DNA from: Turbatrix aceti
Taxonomy: Eukaryota; Nematoda; Chromadorea; Rhabditida; Panagrolaimidae
Reading direction: 5' to 3'
Assembly (NCBI GenBank): GCA_963969345.1
Contig: OZ017767.1
Location: forward strand, 10,608,471-10,672,470
Length of the DNA: 64,000 nucleotides
Both the position numbers and the translations under genes were made by a program. This document shows, one piece after another, positions 49,956-61,380 of this stretch (its first letter is position 1; the number at the start of each line of letters is the position of its first letter). A model generated the notes under the pieces. That model did no database searches. It was not told the origin of the DNA and saw only the letters and a program-made list of their open reading frames with translations.

Positions 49956-52900
49956 ATGAGCGCAGAGCAGGACGACGGAACGGCACCGGAAGATGCGTCG
50001 GCACTGTCGCCGTCCTCGCTGTCGTTGCCTGTCGATCCAAAGGAAGTTTACCGGATTGTAAGTTTATTTTTCATCCTTTTTTGAGCATATGAAGATATTT
50101 ATAGATATCCCACCACCTCGGGGAAGCCTCGAGAATCAAAATCATCGAACATCGACTCCAGCACCTGATCAAGGCCCAAAAAGCGCTTTTTTCGGTCGAG
50201 GATGCTTCAGCGCTGCTGGACAACTTTCTCGATAACTTTCTGGCTTTTTATCAGGAAAAAATTGTAAAAATTCAGTGTTTTGTTGTCAAATTCATCGAAG
50301 ATGCTTGGTTTGTGGATTTTTTGGGGGGTTGAGGGATTTTGTTTGAAAATTGGGTTTTTTTCAGCCTGCGCGACATGTTTGTGCTTTCCAAAGCGACATC
50401 GACGCTCACGCGAACCTTGCTAGACCCTTCTACGCCACCGGCATTGGCGAAGAGAATCATAGTTACGATCACCCAGCTTTATCCGTATATTTTGAAGTGG
50501 GCTGTCGAAAACAAGAACAATTCAGACGTCGCTGCGACTTGGGAGACGGTGGCTCTGCTCAAGAGTCAGATCATGAATATGACAAACATGAAAAATGAAG
50601 GGTTGGTTTGTTTTTTTTGATTGACTGAACAAAAACTGTAAAAGTTCGCATTGTTACAAAAAAAACTGAAATACCGTAAAAAAGTAAGATTGGCCCAAAA
50701 ATGTTACTTTTCGCTGGAAAATGTGCGGATAGTAATAAAATAGTTTTCAAAAATTTTAATTTGACTTTTATTCTTTAAAAAAATGAGCACTGTTACATAA
50801 AAACTGAAATACCGTAAAAAAAATTGTACTGGCCTAAAAAAATTATTTTTCGCTGGAAAAAGTGCAAAAATTAATAAAAAAATATTTATTTTCTTAAAAA
50901 AAATGTTTTGTCAGAAGTAACGATATAAGATTACTGTAGCCGAGATTACGGTAGTTGGTAACATTTCGAGGATTTCTTAGCCTAAAATAAAATTTTGACG
51001 GTTTTTATACCTTTTTTGACATTTTTAGCATTCGGGTGTTAACCATGCGTTTCCTGGAAGTCCTGACCATCTGCCAGACGTCCAAAAGCGATCTATCCGA
51101 CATGGCCCTCGTCTCGTACACCATGTCCCTCAACTACGTCTCCGGTGACCACAGATTCATCTCATATCGCCAACTCGAGAGCGAAGCAGCCCAGGCGTTT
51201 CACCGACTGCTGGAACCTCTGTCCTCGAGTCGGACATCCCTGCTGCACCTCGTAAGCGCTCTCACAGCCGTCGCTCACGTTGCCAGGGCGCGTCCTGAGT
51301 TTTTTCCTTCGGTGAGTTCAAAAATGTTTTCATAAGTTCCAAAAGTCGTCTATTACGGTAGTTTTAGATGATCGAAGCCTTCGAATCCCTCCACTACAAC
51401 CTGCCCCCCACCCTGGCCACCGGACAGGTGAAATCCGTGCGAAAAGAACTCAAATTGCATCTTATGAAGCTGCTCAAGCATCCTACGGTCTTTACAAAGT
51501 ACCTGTCACGCTTTTCATCCCTTCTCCAGGAACTCGGAGCTTCTAAGAACGAAATCAACCGTAACCAGCCGGATCCGAAGGAAATCAGCGCGAGTCTCAA
51601 ACGCCGGGTCGAAGCCACGCAGCGCCGGACGACCGAAGCTGCAGCAGCGGCCCAGCGCCTCGCCGGAACGTCCGGCGACGCCAACGGACAGCTCGCCAAG
51701 AGAATACGCCTCGACGATGAGGATTACGATGACGAAGACGCGGGTCGAAGCGCGCTCACCGATCAACACGCCCTCCTCCGCTACCAGCAGGAAGCCATTC
51801 GCATGACGACGGATTGGGTCATCGATCACATGGGAGGCGACGTCGTCCAGCGACTCGTCATGATCAATCTCGCCCTCATGCCCGATAGAATGCCGCCCGC
51901 GTTCAACGCAAAGGTATACCAAATCCCCGAGGTCGTGACCTACGAGACGAAACGATCCGTCGCTGAACTCATGGCTAGGCAGTTCGTCAAGGAGAAAAAG
52001 GGCATCGGCGCGGAGTATCTCGAGAAGAAGAAACAACATTTATCTGAGGGTGAGTTGGAAAAATGGGGTTTTAGAAATGAAATTTTGGTAGAAAAGAGTG
52101 ATTCATGAAAAAAATTTGGGTTTCAGCGCGATAAAAACCGTTTTTGAAAAAAAAAGTATTTTGCCTGATATGCCTGAAAAAAATAGGATTGGCACAAAAA
52201 ATGTCAGTTTTTGTTAACAAAAGTGCAAAAAGTAATAGATTAGCTTCCAAAAAATGTTACTTCGCGTTGGAAGTTACGATATAAAAGTACGGTACTCTTG
52301 TTTAGCACTGTTACGATGAGTTACATGCCTAAAATGTTATTACGGCAGAAACTGCTGGTTTTATATAAATTTTTGGTTTCAGCGCGATAAAAACTGAATT
52401 TTTTGGAAAAAATCACCACTGTTTAAAAAAAAAACTGAGGTACCGTAACAAAAGCAAAAGTGCGAACTGCATAGCATAAAACCCCTAAAAAGTGTTTATT
52501 TTTGTCAGTAATCGTATTCAGTCTGCGTTTCTGGAATTTGTAGGCCAAAAATTGAAACGCGGTTGATTTTTATAAAATTTTTGGGTTTCAGCACGACAAA
52601 AACTAGCCCTAGCCGAAGGCCCATCCGCAGCCTTCGGGTCCTCCGGTTCCGCGGCGTTGCGCACAGATGATCGATCGACACTGTCTGCTCTCGACCAAAA
52701 ACCGTCGAGTTCCCAACTGGTCAAGCCGTCTGACGAAGAGACAAGTGCGCCATCCCGGGGAAAGGCAAAGGCGATCAAGCACGACATCCTCCGCGAAACG
52801 AAGCCCCTCGATCCAAAGGAATGCAACGAACTCCGGGTTTTGATATTCAAAAAATTGATGGACAACGAATCCAACATGAATCACGACGTTATGCGTATCA

Positions 52901-55500
52901 GTCTCTACCGTAATCTCATCAATATCGTCGCAAAGATGCACAACGAGATGACACCTGAACTCGAAGAAATGCTCCTCGCATTTGTCATCGCAGATCAGAA
53001 AAAGCGGGGCATTCTGCTTATTCTCTGGCTGGATGAACTCCATGCTCAGGTGATGGGTGTCAGCAAGTGTATATCCAATTCAAAGGACGCTGTGGTCTTT
53101 TCGAAGGAAAAGAACGAAGAGAGGTATTCCGGACTCATGCAGGCTGCTCTGACCAAGTTGTTTGAAGCAAATCAACATCGGGAACTGTAAGTTTTTATTT
53201 TTGGAAAAAAAATGGTTCTGCCACGATTTTGCGATTTTCGTGTTGAGACAAGTGAAATTCTATCGTTATCTTTTTTTCTGACTCTTGTTACCGTAAGACG
53301 GCAAGTACGGTTGTCTTGACAAGATTTTTTATTTATTTTCGTGTTGAGAATTCCTTTTGGAACGATGCTACCGTATAAAATCGAGTTCGATTGTCTTGAC
53401 ACGATTTTCGTGTTGAGAGTTAATTTTTTTTCTTTTCTTTTTTTTCGAGTCGATGCTACCGTATGAAATCAAATTTTGTTATCTCAACACGATTTTTTTT
53501 TCACGTTAGAAAACTGAAATTTTTATCGTTTTTTACCATTTTTCCTCAAAATTGACGGGTTTTTTTTACCCATTTTTCAGCCTTTTCCATAGTCTTTTCC
53601 TCGAGGTAAAAATAATCACCCCTGCTGCCCTGACCATCCTGAAGAAAGCCTGCCTCATTCCCGATTCCTGCGCTTTCTGCATTTCGACTCTCCGCGAACT
53701 GATCATCAACCGAAACCAACAACGACCCGAATTCCTCAAACTCATGATGGAGCTGTCCTACCACGACGCTGATGTCATCCGGCACGAAAGCATAGCTACG
53801 ACCAAGGAACTCTACCAATACGACCACGTCCGCGACGACATCCGATCCCAACTCCTGGTCATGGCCGAACGCATGCTGGAGCGCAACGTGCCCCGCGAGA
53901 TCTGGTCGGCCCTCGTCGAGGACGGCATCGAACAGGCGGCAATCGACGACGACGAACCCGTAGCGTGGTCAGAGTCGTCGGCGAGATCTGGTCTCATCCT
54001 GCTCATGTCCATGATTCCCCTCGATGGCACGCTCATCTCCCAGCTGACCCGGATCTGCGCAAACGCAGTGAATATCATCTCCCGGTACCTCGTGACGTCG
54101 ATTGACAAATTTGGCATGCAGGTGGACCAGGACGACGCCGGCTTCCTCGATGCCATCGAAAACTGCCCGGTCGGAGGCGAAGCGCTGATTGCGAGATTTG
54201 TCAATGTCATGACGAGGACAGCGGATCCGTCGCTACAGGTCGTCGAGAAGTTGAAAGAACTGCAGAAGAGACACAACTCGGATGTTCGCTCACTGATACC
54301 CATTATTCCGGGTCTCACGACGCAAGAGTGCCTGGATTTGGTCCCGCACTTTGTGCTCAACGCTACAAGTATTCGTTCTGTTCCTCACTTTTATCAGAAG
54401 ATTTTGAGGTCTAAAAGTAAGTTTTGGGGGTTTAAATTGGTATTCCATGTTTTTTGAAGAAAAAAGAAAAAAAATTCATGAAAAATAATCAAAAGTTTTT
54501 CATAAAACAATTTTCCCTTCGAGAGTTGTTTCGGCATTAAGTTTACGGTACTTTTACAAAAATTTGTTTCTTATACGATTTTTTACTTTTTTTATCGTAT
54601 CGTATTGATTTTTTGTATTTTTCGTATTTTTAATGGAAAAAGGAGGGAAAGAACGTTAATTGTAGAAAAATGATCGAAAGTTGTCCTAAAAGTACGATGA
54701 AAAAATATCCCTTCGAGAGTTGCTCAGGCATCAAGTTTACGATATTTTGCAAAAAAATATTTATTTTACGATTTTTTTACGTTTTTATACTTTATCAAAG
54801 CGATTTGAAATTTTGAACCATTTTTTTAGACCTCTTGACCCAGAAACCTCCAGTTTCGGTCAGTGACCTACTTATGAAGCTTCACTCGCTGGAAAACATC
54901 AGCGCAAAGGCTGGAACCTTGCTGCAGTCTAGTAAGTGCCTTCAAAACCATTTTCCCAGCACTTTTTCACACTTTTTTGTTATTTTAGACATCGATTTGC
55001 TAGTTGTTGATTCGAAAAACGAATTTTACGAGGAATCAGGTCAGATCCCGAGTGCGATCGAGAATTTCATCCACCTGCCGACGGTCAACCAATTTGTCTT
55101 CCACACACTCCAGCGTCTCTACGAAAAATACCCTCACCTTGGACCGACGATTACCAAGGTTCTATCGAAGCTTCTCGAACGACGGCCCTCCTCCACGGAT
55201 GATGATGCTGGCGACACCCTCCTCTCAAGCCCACAGATTTGGCAGGCGTTCAAGGAATGCGTCCTCTCGCTGGGCATCTTTGCGTACTCGCCGATCGTCT
55301 TTGGCCTTAATCCGGACCAGATCGCCGAACTCATCGACACGTGCCCCGACACAACGTTCAAGCAAAAGCTCCGGACGTACATTGCCACGCTGCCGCCACA
55401 CGAGCAGCAGAAAATTGATCGAAATGTCGTCAAGATGCTCAAGGAAGACGTCGAGAACGAGAGAGTCGTCATCAAGGTTGAAGACGACGATGAAAAATAG
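49956..55500 (+). CDS. symk-1: symplekin, mRNA 3'-end processing scaffold
   Basis: Nine exons: 49956-50057, 50105-50307, 50365-50601, 51029-51311, 51368-52049, 52592-53186, 53581-54416, 54830-54931 and 54989-55500. They close as 1183 residues; human has 1274. Symplekin scaffolds CPSF/CstF and the histone pre-mRNA cleavage factor and binds Ssu72. The N-terminal HEAT domain includes FLDNFLAFYQEKIVKIQCFV, MKNEGIRVLTMRFLEVL and MIEAFESLHYNLPPTLATGQ. An acidic/charged linker with RIRLDDEDYDDEDAG follows. The C-terminal symplekin domain shows AFCISTLRELIINRNQQRPE, ENCPVGGEALIARFV and a block ending LPPHEQQKI. The human C-terminal Pro/Ser tail is absent. Two acceptor-like sites (TTGGCAG, TTTGCCAG) precede the ATG within 35 bases. 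Confidence 0.95.
50640..53560. repeat. repeat modules in symk-1 introns 3, 5 and 6
   Basis: Intron 3 (50602-51028) and intron 5 (52050-52591) carry copies of the ATGTTACTTC...GAAGTTACGATATAAAAGTACGGTA module, clearest at 52254-52295. A weaker copy lies at 50902-50940. Intron 6 (53187-53580) has three to four units with TGTCTTGACACGATTTT and TTTTCGTGTTGAGA, the inverse of the zwl-1 intron 2 word, each near GCTACCGTATRAAATC. Exons in between are free of these words. Confidence 0.65.
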
Positions 55501-56044
55501 ATCAATCGGGTGTTTTCGGTTTTTTGTTTTGTGTTCATGGCTTTGTCATTCGTTAATAAAATAGATCCATTTTTTATTTTTTCATTTATGTAATTGGTTT
55601 AAATTGTTAAATAATTAACTCTTTTTTTTCAGTCTAAAATTATTTTTTTTTTTTAATTTTCAATTGATAATTAATTTAAAAATTTTAATTGATTTAAAAA
55701 TTAAAATAAAAAAAAATGCAGTTAAAAATTAAAATTAGTTTTTAGAATTTTAAATTAAAATGAATTTTGAAAATTTAAAATTAAAATTGATTTTATTATA
55801 AAAATAAAATTAAATTAAGTTTTAAAATTGAAAATTAAATTTAAATTAAAAATTTTTATTTTATTGCAATTGAAAAAGTGAATGTAAAAAAACTCGTCAT
55901 AAGTCATTCCAAGTTTCGCGCCGAATGTAAAACCAACTTTGTTAAATTTGAATACCTCAAAAAAACAATATAATGAAAAAATCTGCAACGCAGCAGTCAG
56001 TTTGAATGATTTCGATTCTCTTCAGCGGTTCACTCTTTTGTGCG
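55501..56044. other. symk-1 3' end and AT-rich spacer
   Basis: The symk-1 3' UTR carries AATAAA at 55555-55560. A ~250-base stretch made almost only of AATT/AAAATTAAA words follows (about 55600-55870). An acceptor-like TTCTCTTCAG ends at 56025, just before the next gene. Confidence 0.6.
55555..55560 (+). terminator. poly(A) signal of symk-1
   Basis: AATAAA 54 bases after the symplekin stop codon. Confidence 0.65.
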
Positions 56045-57405
56045 ATGCATTCCCCGTGGAAGCAGTGCCAAAACGTCGTCTACTGGAACGGAGTTGCTTT
56101 TGTCAACCGGAACGCCGATCGGGTTGTCCAATATTCTGTTGACGTCTGCCGGGAGAAGCGGAACGATGGGCGAAAGATTGTACACGCATCCATGGCAATT
56201 GCCCTTTGGATACTTTTCTGCGTTGCGGTTAGTTTTTTCTCCAATAAAAAATAAAAATTAAGAGAAATTAAAAAAAGTTTAAAAAAGTAAACAAAAATTC
56301 GATTTTCAATAATAAAAAATAAATAAAAATAAAAATTAATTTTTGTTGAAAAATAAAAATTAATAATAGAAACTTTTAAAAATTAAAAAAAAATCGATTT
56401 TTGATTTTGCACGTAAAAAAATATTTTTTTTGCAGATGATCGTCGTGAAGCAAAACGGGGGAGATCTGGAGGAAACCAACTCAACTATGTACCCGTCTTC
56501 AATGGTGCCGCCGACGACCCTCTTTCCACCGAAGACCACCACAACGTCATCAACCACCACCACGACAACGACTACTACTACGACTATGACGACGACGACC
56601 ACGTTTGATGAAGTAAGATTTTTTTTTAAATTAAAATATTTAGAGATTTAAAACAAAAATTTAAATTTTTATTATAATACGTGATTTTTTTATCATCAAA
56701 ATGATTTTAAAGTTTTATTGTTTAAAATAAAATTTTTAATTTCAGTGCGAAAACTGTCTGTCAACTGTCATGTACCCCGTCATCGACTCTAGAATCACTG
56801 ATAAAAGGGCTTTCTGTTCCAATACAATGACATACAAGTCACCGGAACTGATCTGTAAAGCCCAAACTCTGTGTTCCGGAAAATGTGAAAACAACAATCC
56901 GAAGCGTATGTCGCACTTTTTTTATCATGTCAGAGACCGTATTATCGATCTTTGCAATGGCACAGGAACTCGGCTGAACGCAACCGAAAGGGAAAAAGTA
57001 AACAATGGCTTGCGTACGTTTCTGCAGAGTTGTTCTATTCCTTCTTCTTTTGCTTCTTTGGCCTCGAAAGTGAGTTAATTTAAGCAGCGTATTTACATAT
57101 TTAGTGCCAGTTTTTTATTTTTTTAGACTTGCGCAGAGTGCATAAGTGAAAAAGGCATGAAACTTCAACAACTGTTACTACAAATTAATGAGACGAAAGT
57201 TTGCACCGCAGAATACAAAAATTTTGATAACATACATTTATGTGTGGAACGAAATTATTGTCAACAATTTTGCGGCAACATGGCAGGCATCGCAACAGCA
57301 TACTTCGACCAACATTTTAAGAGTTATTTTCATAAATTTTGCGGCGACGTCAATACTGCTCAACTGGACAAATATATCGATACAGAATTCAGTAAATGTC
57401 GTTGA
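56045..57405 (+). CDS. type II membrane protein with two tandem 8-cysteine modules
   Basis: Four exons (56045-56227, 56436-56612, 56746-57069, 57127-57405), all phase 0, give 320 residues. Residues 1-49 are charged (CREKRNDGRK just before the membrane). Residues 50-65 (MAIALWILFCVAMIVV) are a single membrane segment, so the C-terminus should be outside. A mucin-like Thr run (~95-117) follows. Exons 3 and 4 each encode one Cys module of the same pattern: CxxC, x19-20, C, x12, C, x5, C, x3, C, x22, C, x18-25, C. NxS/T sites lie in the Thr-linker region and modules. The start is set by a TTCTCTTCAG acceptor 19 bases upstream. In-frame alternatives are 56006 and 56192; the latter would make the hydrophobic stretch a signal peptide. 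No family was recognised. Confidence 0.7.
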
Positions 57406-57936
57406 GCTGATTCTGTTTTTTTGTAATGTAACTGTAGTATTTCTCTATGCACTGAGAAAAAATTTTTATGTCAGTTTTCAAAACTGACACTTTTTGTACA
57501 AAAAAACAGCCAAATTTTGGCTGTTTTCAAAACAGCCATTTTCTTGTCAGGAAAAACTGACATATTTCAAAAGCTCAGTTTTTCAAACTGGGTTGTTGAG
57601 GGTTTTATGTGGCATTCTGCATATGCAAATGTTTTCTTGTGTTCCCAGCATCGTTTAAAAAGTGGATTTATCATTTTTGGGTGAAAATGATAGGAGATAA
57701 GGCATCTGGTTTCAGCCGCGGCGAAAATGAAAAAAAGCCCAGCTTTTTCCAAAATAGCGATGCTGGTAGGGGGTAGGACTGCGAAGCTGAGGGTGTGCGG
57801 TTCGAGTCCCGCAATACGAAAATTTTTTTTTATGTTGTTTTTCTATTGTATTCGGCATTTCTAGTTTTTTGGCAAGCAAAAATACAAATGTTCGAACAAT
57901 TTTGATTGCCGAAATCGGCCAAAATTGTCGAATTTG

Positions 57937-59760
57937 AGGGAGGTATGGTAAAAAAATCGTTGTGAGTGAACCAGAAGAGCTAAAAATGCGGGGGACAGCA
58001 ATTCTGAAGCGCAATAAAATTCTCTAACTAATTTTGAAAAAAAATATACACCTTGTCACTTTGAAAGTTTCGAAAAAATTGAAATTTCCGAAAAAAATTA
58101 GGTTTTCGAAACTTTTTAGAACCCGAATCACAAAACTGATAGCACCATTGTATTCTGCGTTCATTTTTACCCCTGTGCCTAAATTTTCAAAAAAATGCAT
58201 AACAAACGCGCCGTTTGTTGATTTTTTTGCCGAACCCTACTTTGAAAATTTTTGTTGCCTGGAACTCAAAAAAAGTAGGGTTCAGGAGAAATTATACACC
58301 GGCGCGTCGGAAAGAGAAAAAATTCTGAAACACCGCCCTTAGACGTAAAAGATGCTGCGGAATCTAATTTTGATATTCGTTTTTTGATCCGGTTTTGAAA
58401 ATGTTTCGAAATTTTCGAAACAAAATTTTTGTTTCAAAAATTTAATTTTTTCTTGCACTTGCTTAATCATTAAGGTTGGACTAAATATAATCGTTAGAAA
58501 GAAAATTTTGTTGCGCGTCGAATGCATTTTGGATTGGGTTTCGATCTTTATTATGTACATAAATATGATTTTTCTAGTACACCCTACTCAAATTTGTCAC
58601 AAATGCCAACTTTGCAAAACGGGAATCGCCTCATTTGAAAGACGATGCTCGATTCTATTTGTACTAAAAAAAGAAAGACAATGGACAATAAACGCTCATT
58701 GTTTTGAATTTTTTAAATAAATTTAATTCAATCGACTTTTGTCCAGAGTTCCAAAGCGCACCAGACTGCCGAGGCTTTCGCATGTTGCGCGCGCGAGTCA
58801 ATGCATTTTGAAGATGTGGATTTCGCACCAAGTTACAAAAAAATGTAACTCAGCCCAAAATTCAGTTTTTTTTATGAAATTTTGTTTACAGACAGTTTCA
58901 GGGGTGTTCTTTATGCTGACACAATTCTTTTTTTTAATTCGTTCGAAATTGACAAAATCGAAGGAGGTATGGTAGAAAAATCGCGGCGCATAAACAAAAT
59001 GAGCTAGGAAGGCAAACAAAAGCAATTCTGAAGCGAAACAAAATTCTCTAACTGATTCTGAAGAAAAATCTATACCTCATCACCTTAGAAGTTTTGAAAA
59101 AAATGAAATTTCTGAGAAAAATTAAGTTTTCGGAACTTTTTAGAACTCAATTTAAAAAACTGAGTACGCCATTCGCTTCAGCGTTCATTTCTGCCCCGGA
59201 TCCTATTTTTTCGCGTAAATGCATTTCGAACGCGACCCATGCCGATTTTTTTACCAAACCCTACTTTGAAAAATTTTGGTATTTGCTCAACAAAAAAAGG
59301 AAGGTTCAGGAGAAAATTTGCACTGGCGCGCGGAAAAAATATAAAATTCTGAAACAATCGCTCCAGATGTAAAAGATACTGTAGAATGCGATGCCGATTT
59401 TAGTTTTTGGATTACGCTTCGAAAAAGTTTTGAAAATTCATATTTCAGGAAAATTTTTTGGAAGCTTGAGTTTCTCAGGCATTTGAAAATTATTATGAAT
59501 CATATGCATATTTTTACTGGATAGAAAATTTTGTTGCGCTTCGAATTCATTTTTAACTGCATGCGTAACTTTATTTTTTACCAAGTAATGAATTTTCTAG
59601 TACACCTCCTTTAATTTTGTCAAAAATGAAAATTTTGAAAAACGCCAGTAGCCCAGTTCGAACGACAATACGTGATTCTATTTTGTCAAAACAAAAAATT
59701 TACAAATATCTATTCAAAAACCTAAGTTTTCGAATTTAGAAATAAATTTCGTCCAATTAA
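57937..59760. repeat. direct repeat of ~0.75 kb, two diverged copies offset by ~1023 bp
   Basis: Copy 1 runs about 57937-58690 and copy 2 about 58961-59760. Anchors repeat at a constant offset: GGAGGTATGGTA, AGCAATTCTGAAGCG, AAATTCTCTAACT, CCCTACTTTGAAAA, AGGTTCAGGAGAAA and TTCTAGTACACC. Neither copy keeps an open frame, so this is an old duplicated repeat, not a gene pair. Confidence 0.8.
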
Positions 59761-59938
59761 TTTTACAAGTTGCGCGTTCTGCGACTTTTCCGTTGTTGAG
59801 GAGTCTCAACACGAATGTTGCGTCGCAGCGCTCGGCTTGATCAGCCCAACTTTGTTCTTTTTTAGTCTATGTTCTTTTTTTCGCGTTCGTGTTGTAATTG
59901 TTGTTTTTTTAGCGTGAATTGTTTTGGTTTTGTTTCAG

Positions 59939-60491
59939 ACTCTTCCGGCGACACCCTCCAAGCATGTACAACCTACCGGCACCCTTATCCGAGCGAACCT
60001 TCCTCCACTGACGTAGGTTTTTGAATTTTTCCAAGTTTTGGGGCGGTTTCACTATTTTTTGTATACCAACCAAGTTTCAATCATTTTCTTTCCTTTTTAT
60101 GCGATTGTGCCATGAGAGTTCTGCAAATTGTTAGGTAGGATTGCGCTGCGACAGCTGGGGTGCCAAGATTTGGCTTCACAATTGCAAAAAAAGGTGAAAA
60201 ATGATTGAAGGGCAGTTGGCATCAAATTTTTTGATAAAAAATGGCTGGGGTTTTATTTTGTATTCAGTAATTCTTCCAAGCTTTCAGATTACTTCACATA
60301 GCCTTCATACACTCTTGCCTGCATGCAAAATGTAAGTTTTTGGAAAAAAATTGAAAACCGAGCTAATTTTCTTGATTTTTAGGCCCAATCGGCTTCATCA
60401 ACGGTCAAGGGGCAGCGGTGAAATCGACGTTGACGGCGACGACATGATGAACTCGACAACGGCTACTGCAAGCTCTGGCCTAACACGGTGA
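59939..60491 (+). CDS. orphan 3' exons of an unidentified gene (partial)
   Basis: Exon 59939-60012 follows a GTTTTGTTTCAG acceptor. It joins in phase 2 to exon 60383-60491, which follows TTTTTAG and ends at a TGA. The joined product is 60 residues (TLPATPSKHVQPTGTLIRAN, then LPPLTPNRLHQRSRGSGEI, then an acidic Asp run and a Ser/Thr-rich end). Several S/TP sites and a Pro/Ser/Thr-rich style suggest the disordered C-terminus of a regulatory protein. No upstream exons were found within 2 kb, where the repeats lie. It may be a gene tail captured by, or cut off by, mobile DNA. The function is unknown. Confidence 0.4.
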
Positions 60492-61049
60492 CACTCCAGA
60501 ACAGAAACAGACGAGCAAACAGCTCCACAAGAACGACAAATTCCGCTGATTTTTTGTGTATGCTTTTTTGTTGATTATTTGTTTGATAATGATAAATTAT
60601 GATGTAAACTACGGTTTGAATGGCACAATAGGGGGTAATCAATGGCAAAAAGCAGGGCAACGAAAAAGCGCGGGAAAAACCCATTTGTCAGTTTTTGTGG
60701 CCAAATGTGTCAGTTTTAACAGCCAGAAATGTGTCAGAGAAAACTGTCGTTTTTGGAAATAGCACAAAAACAGCCAAATTTGGCTGTTTTTCCTGACATG
60801 ATTTTTTTCAGTGTGCCCTCGCGATAGATACTTTACTCACAAGCAAAGACCTGTAACCAATACATATAATACAATATACAACAGGTCCAATCATTACATT
60901 GCAATGATGTATACCGTTTTGAGGCTAACCGCGTACAAAGTTGTTAAAAATGCCAAAAACATCTCCATTTGCTTTTATGTGCGTCCGTCGTGACGTGTCA
61001 TGCAACGTGCGTTCATTTTCACTTGCGTTGCGCGCGAGTGCGTTGCGTC

Positions 61050-61380
61050 TGCATTCATTTTGAGCATTTTTAGGCGTTTTTTGGCATTCTAGGGTGTTTT
61101 TAAGCGTTTTTTGAGCGTTCGTAGGGACATTTTAGAACATTTATTAGCATTTTCAGGCGTACATAGGCGTTTTGGGCATTATTGGCATGCTTTAGGCATT
61201 TTTTGGGCGTTTGTAGGCATTTTGAAGCATATAAATATTAGCGTTTTCGGCGTTTTTAGGCATTTTTGTGCGTTTTTTCGGCATTATAGAGCGTTTTCGG
61301 CATTTTTCTAGCATTTTTTAGCATTTTTTTTAGCATTTTTCTAGCATTTTTTTTGGATTTTTTATGCGTTTTTGGCATTC
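61050..61380. repeat. degenerate tandem array of GCRTTTTT(A)G words
   Basis: More than 25 variants of GCATTTTT or GCGTTTTT, often with AGGC next to them, follow each other with spacing of about 8-18 bases over 330 bases. It is a decayed minisatellite. Confidence 0.75.

Larger units (their letters stand above)
57450..60813. mobile_element. candidate non-autonomous DNA transposon with CACTGA termini
   Basis: The left end starts CACTGAGAAAAAAT with ATGTCAG just inside. The right end is the inverse (CTGACAT then ATTTTTTTCAGTG). Inside each end are the same small palindromes, CAGCCAAATTTTGGCTG and GTCAG/CTGAC, in different arrangements. No transposase frame was found. A target duplication is unclear (at most TG on both sides). 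An alternative is two separate short MITEs of one family at 57450-57570 and 60680-60813. The interval includes a tandem ~0.75-kb duplication and an orphan gene tail. Confidence 0.5.

Noticed and set aside
57760..57825. tRNA-like segment with a B-box word (GGTTCGAGTCC)
   Set aside because: The T-arm does not pair correctly (one G short), no D-arm or anticodon arm could be drawn, and it lies inside repeat DNA. At most it is a tRNA-derived relic.
58034..59372. Pair of similar ~100-codon frames 1 kb apart
   Set aside because: They come from the duplicated AT-rich repeat. The frames are not conserved as proteins between copies.
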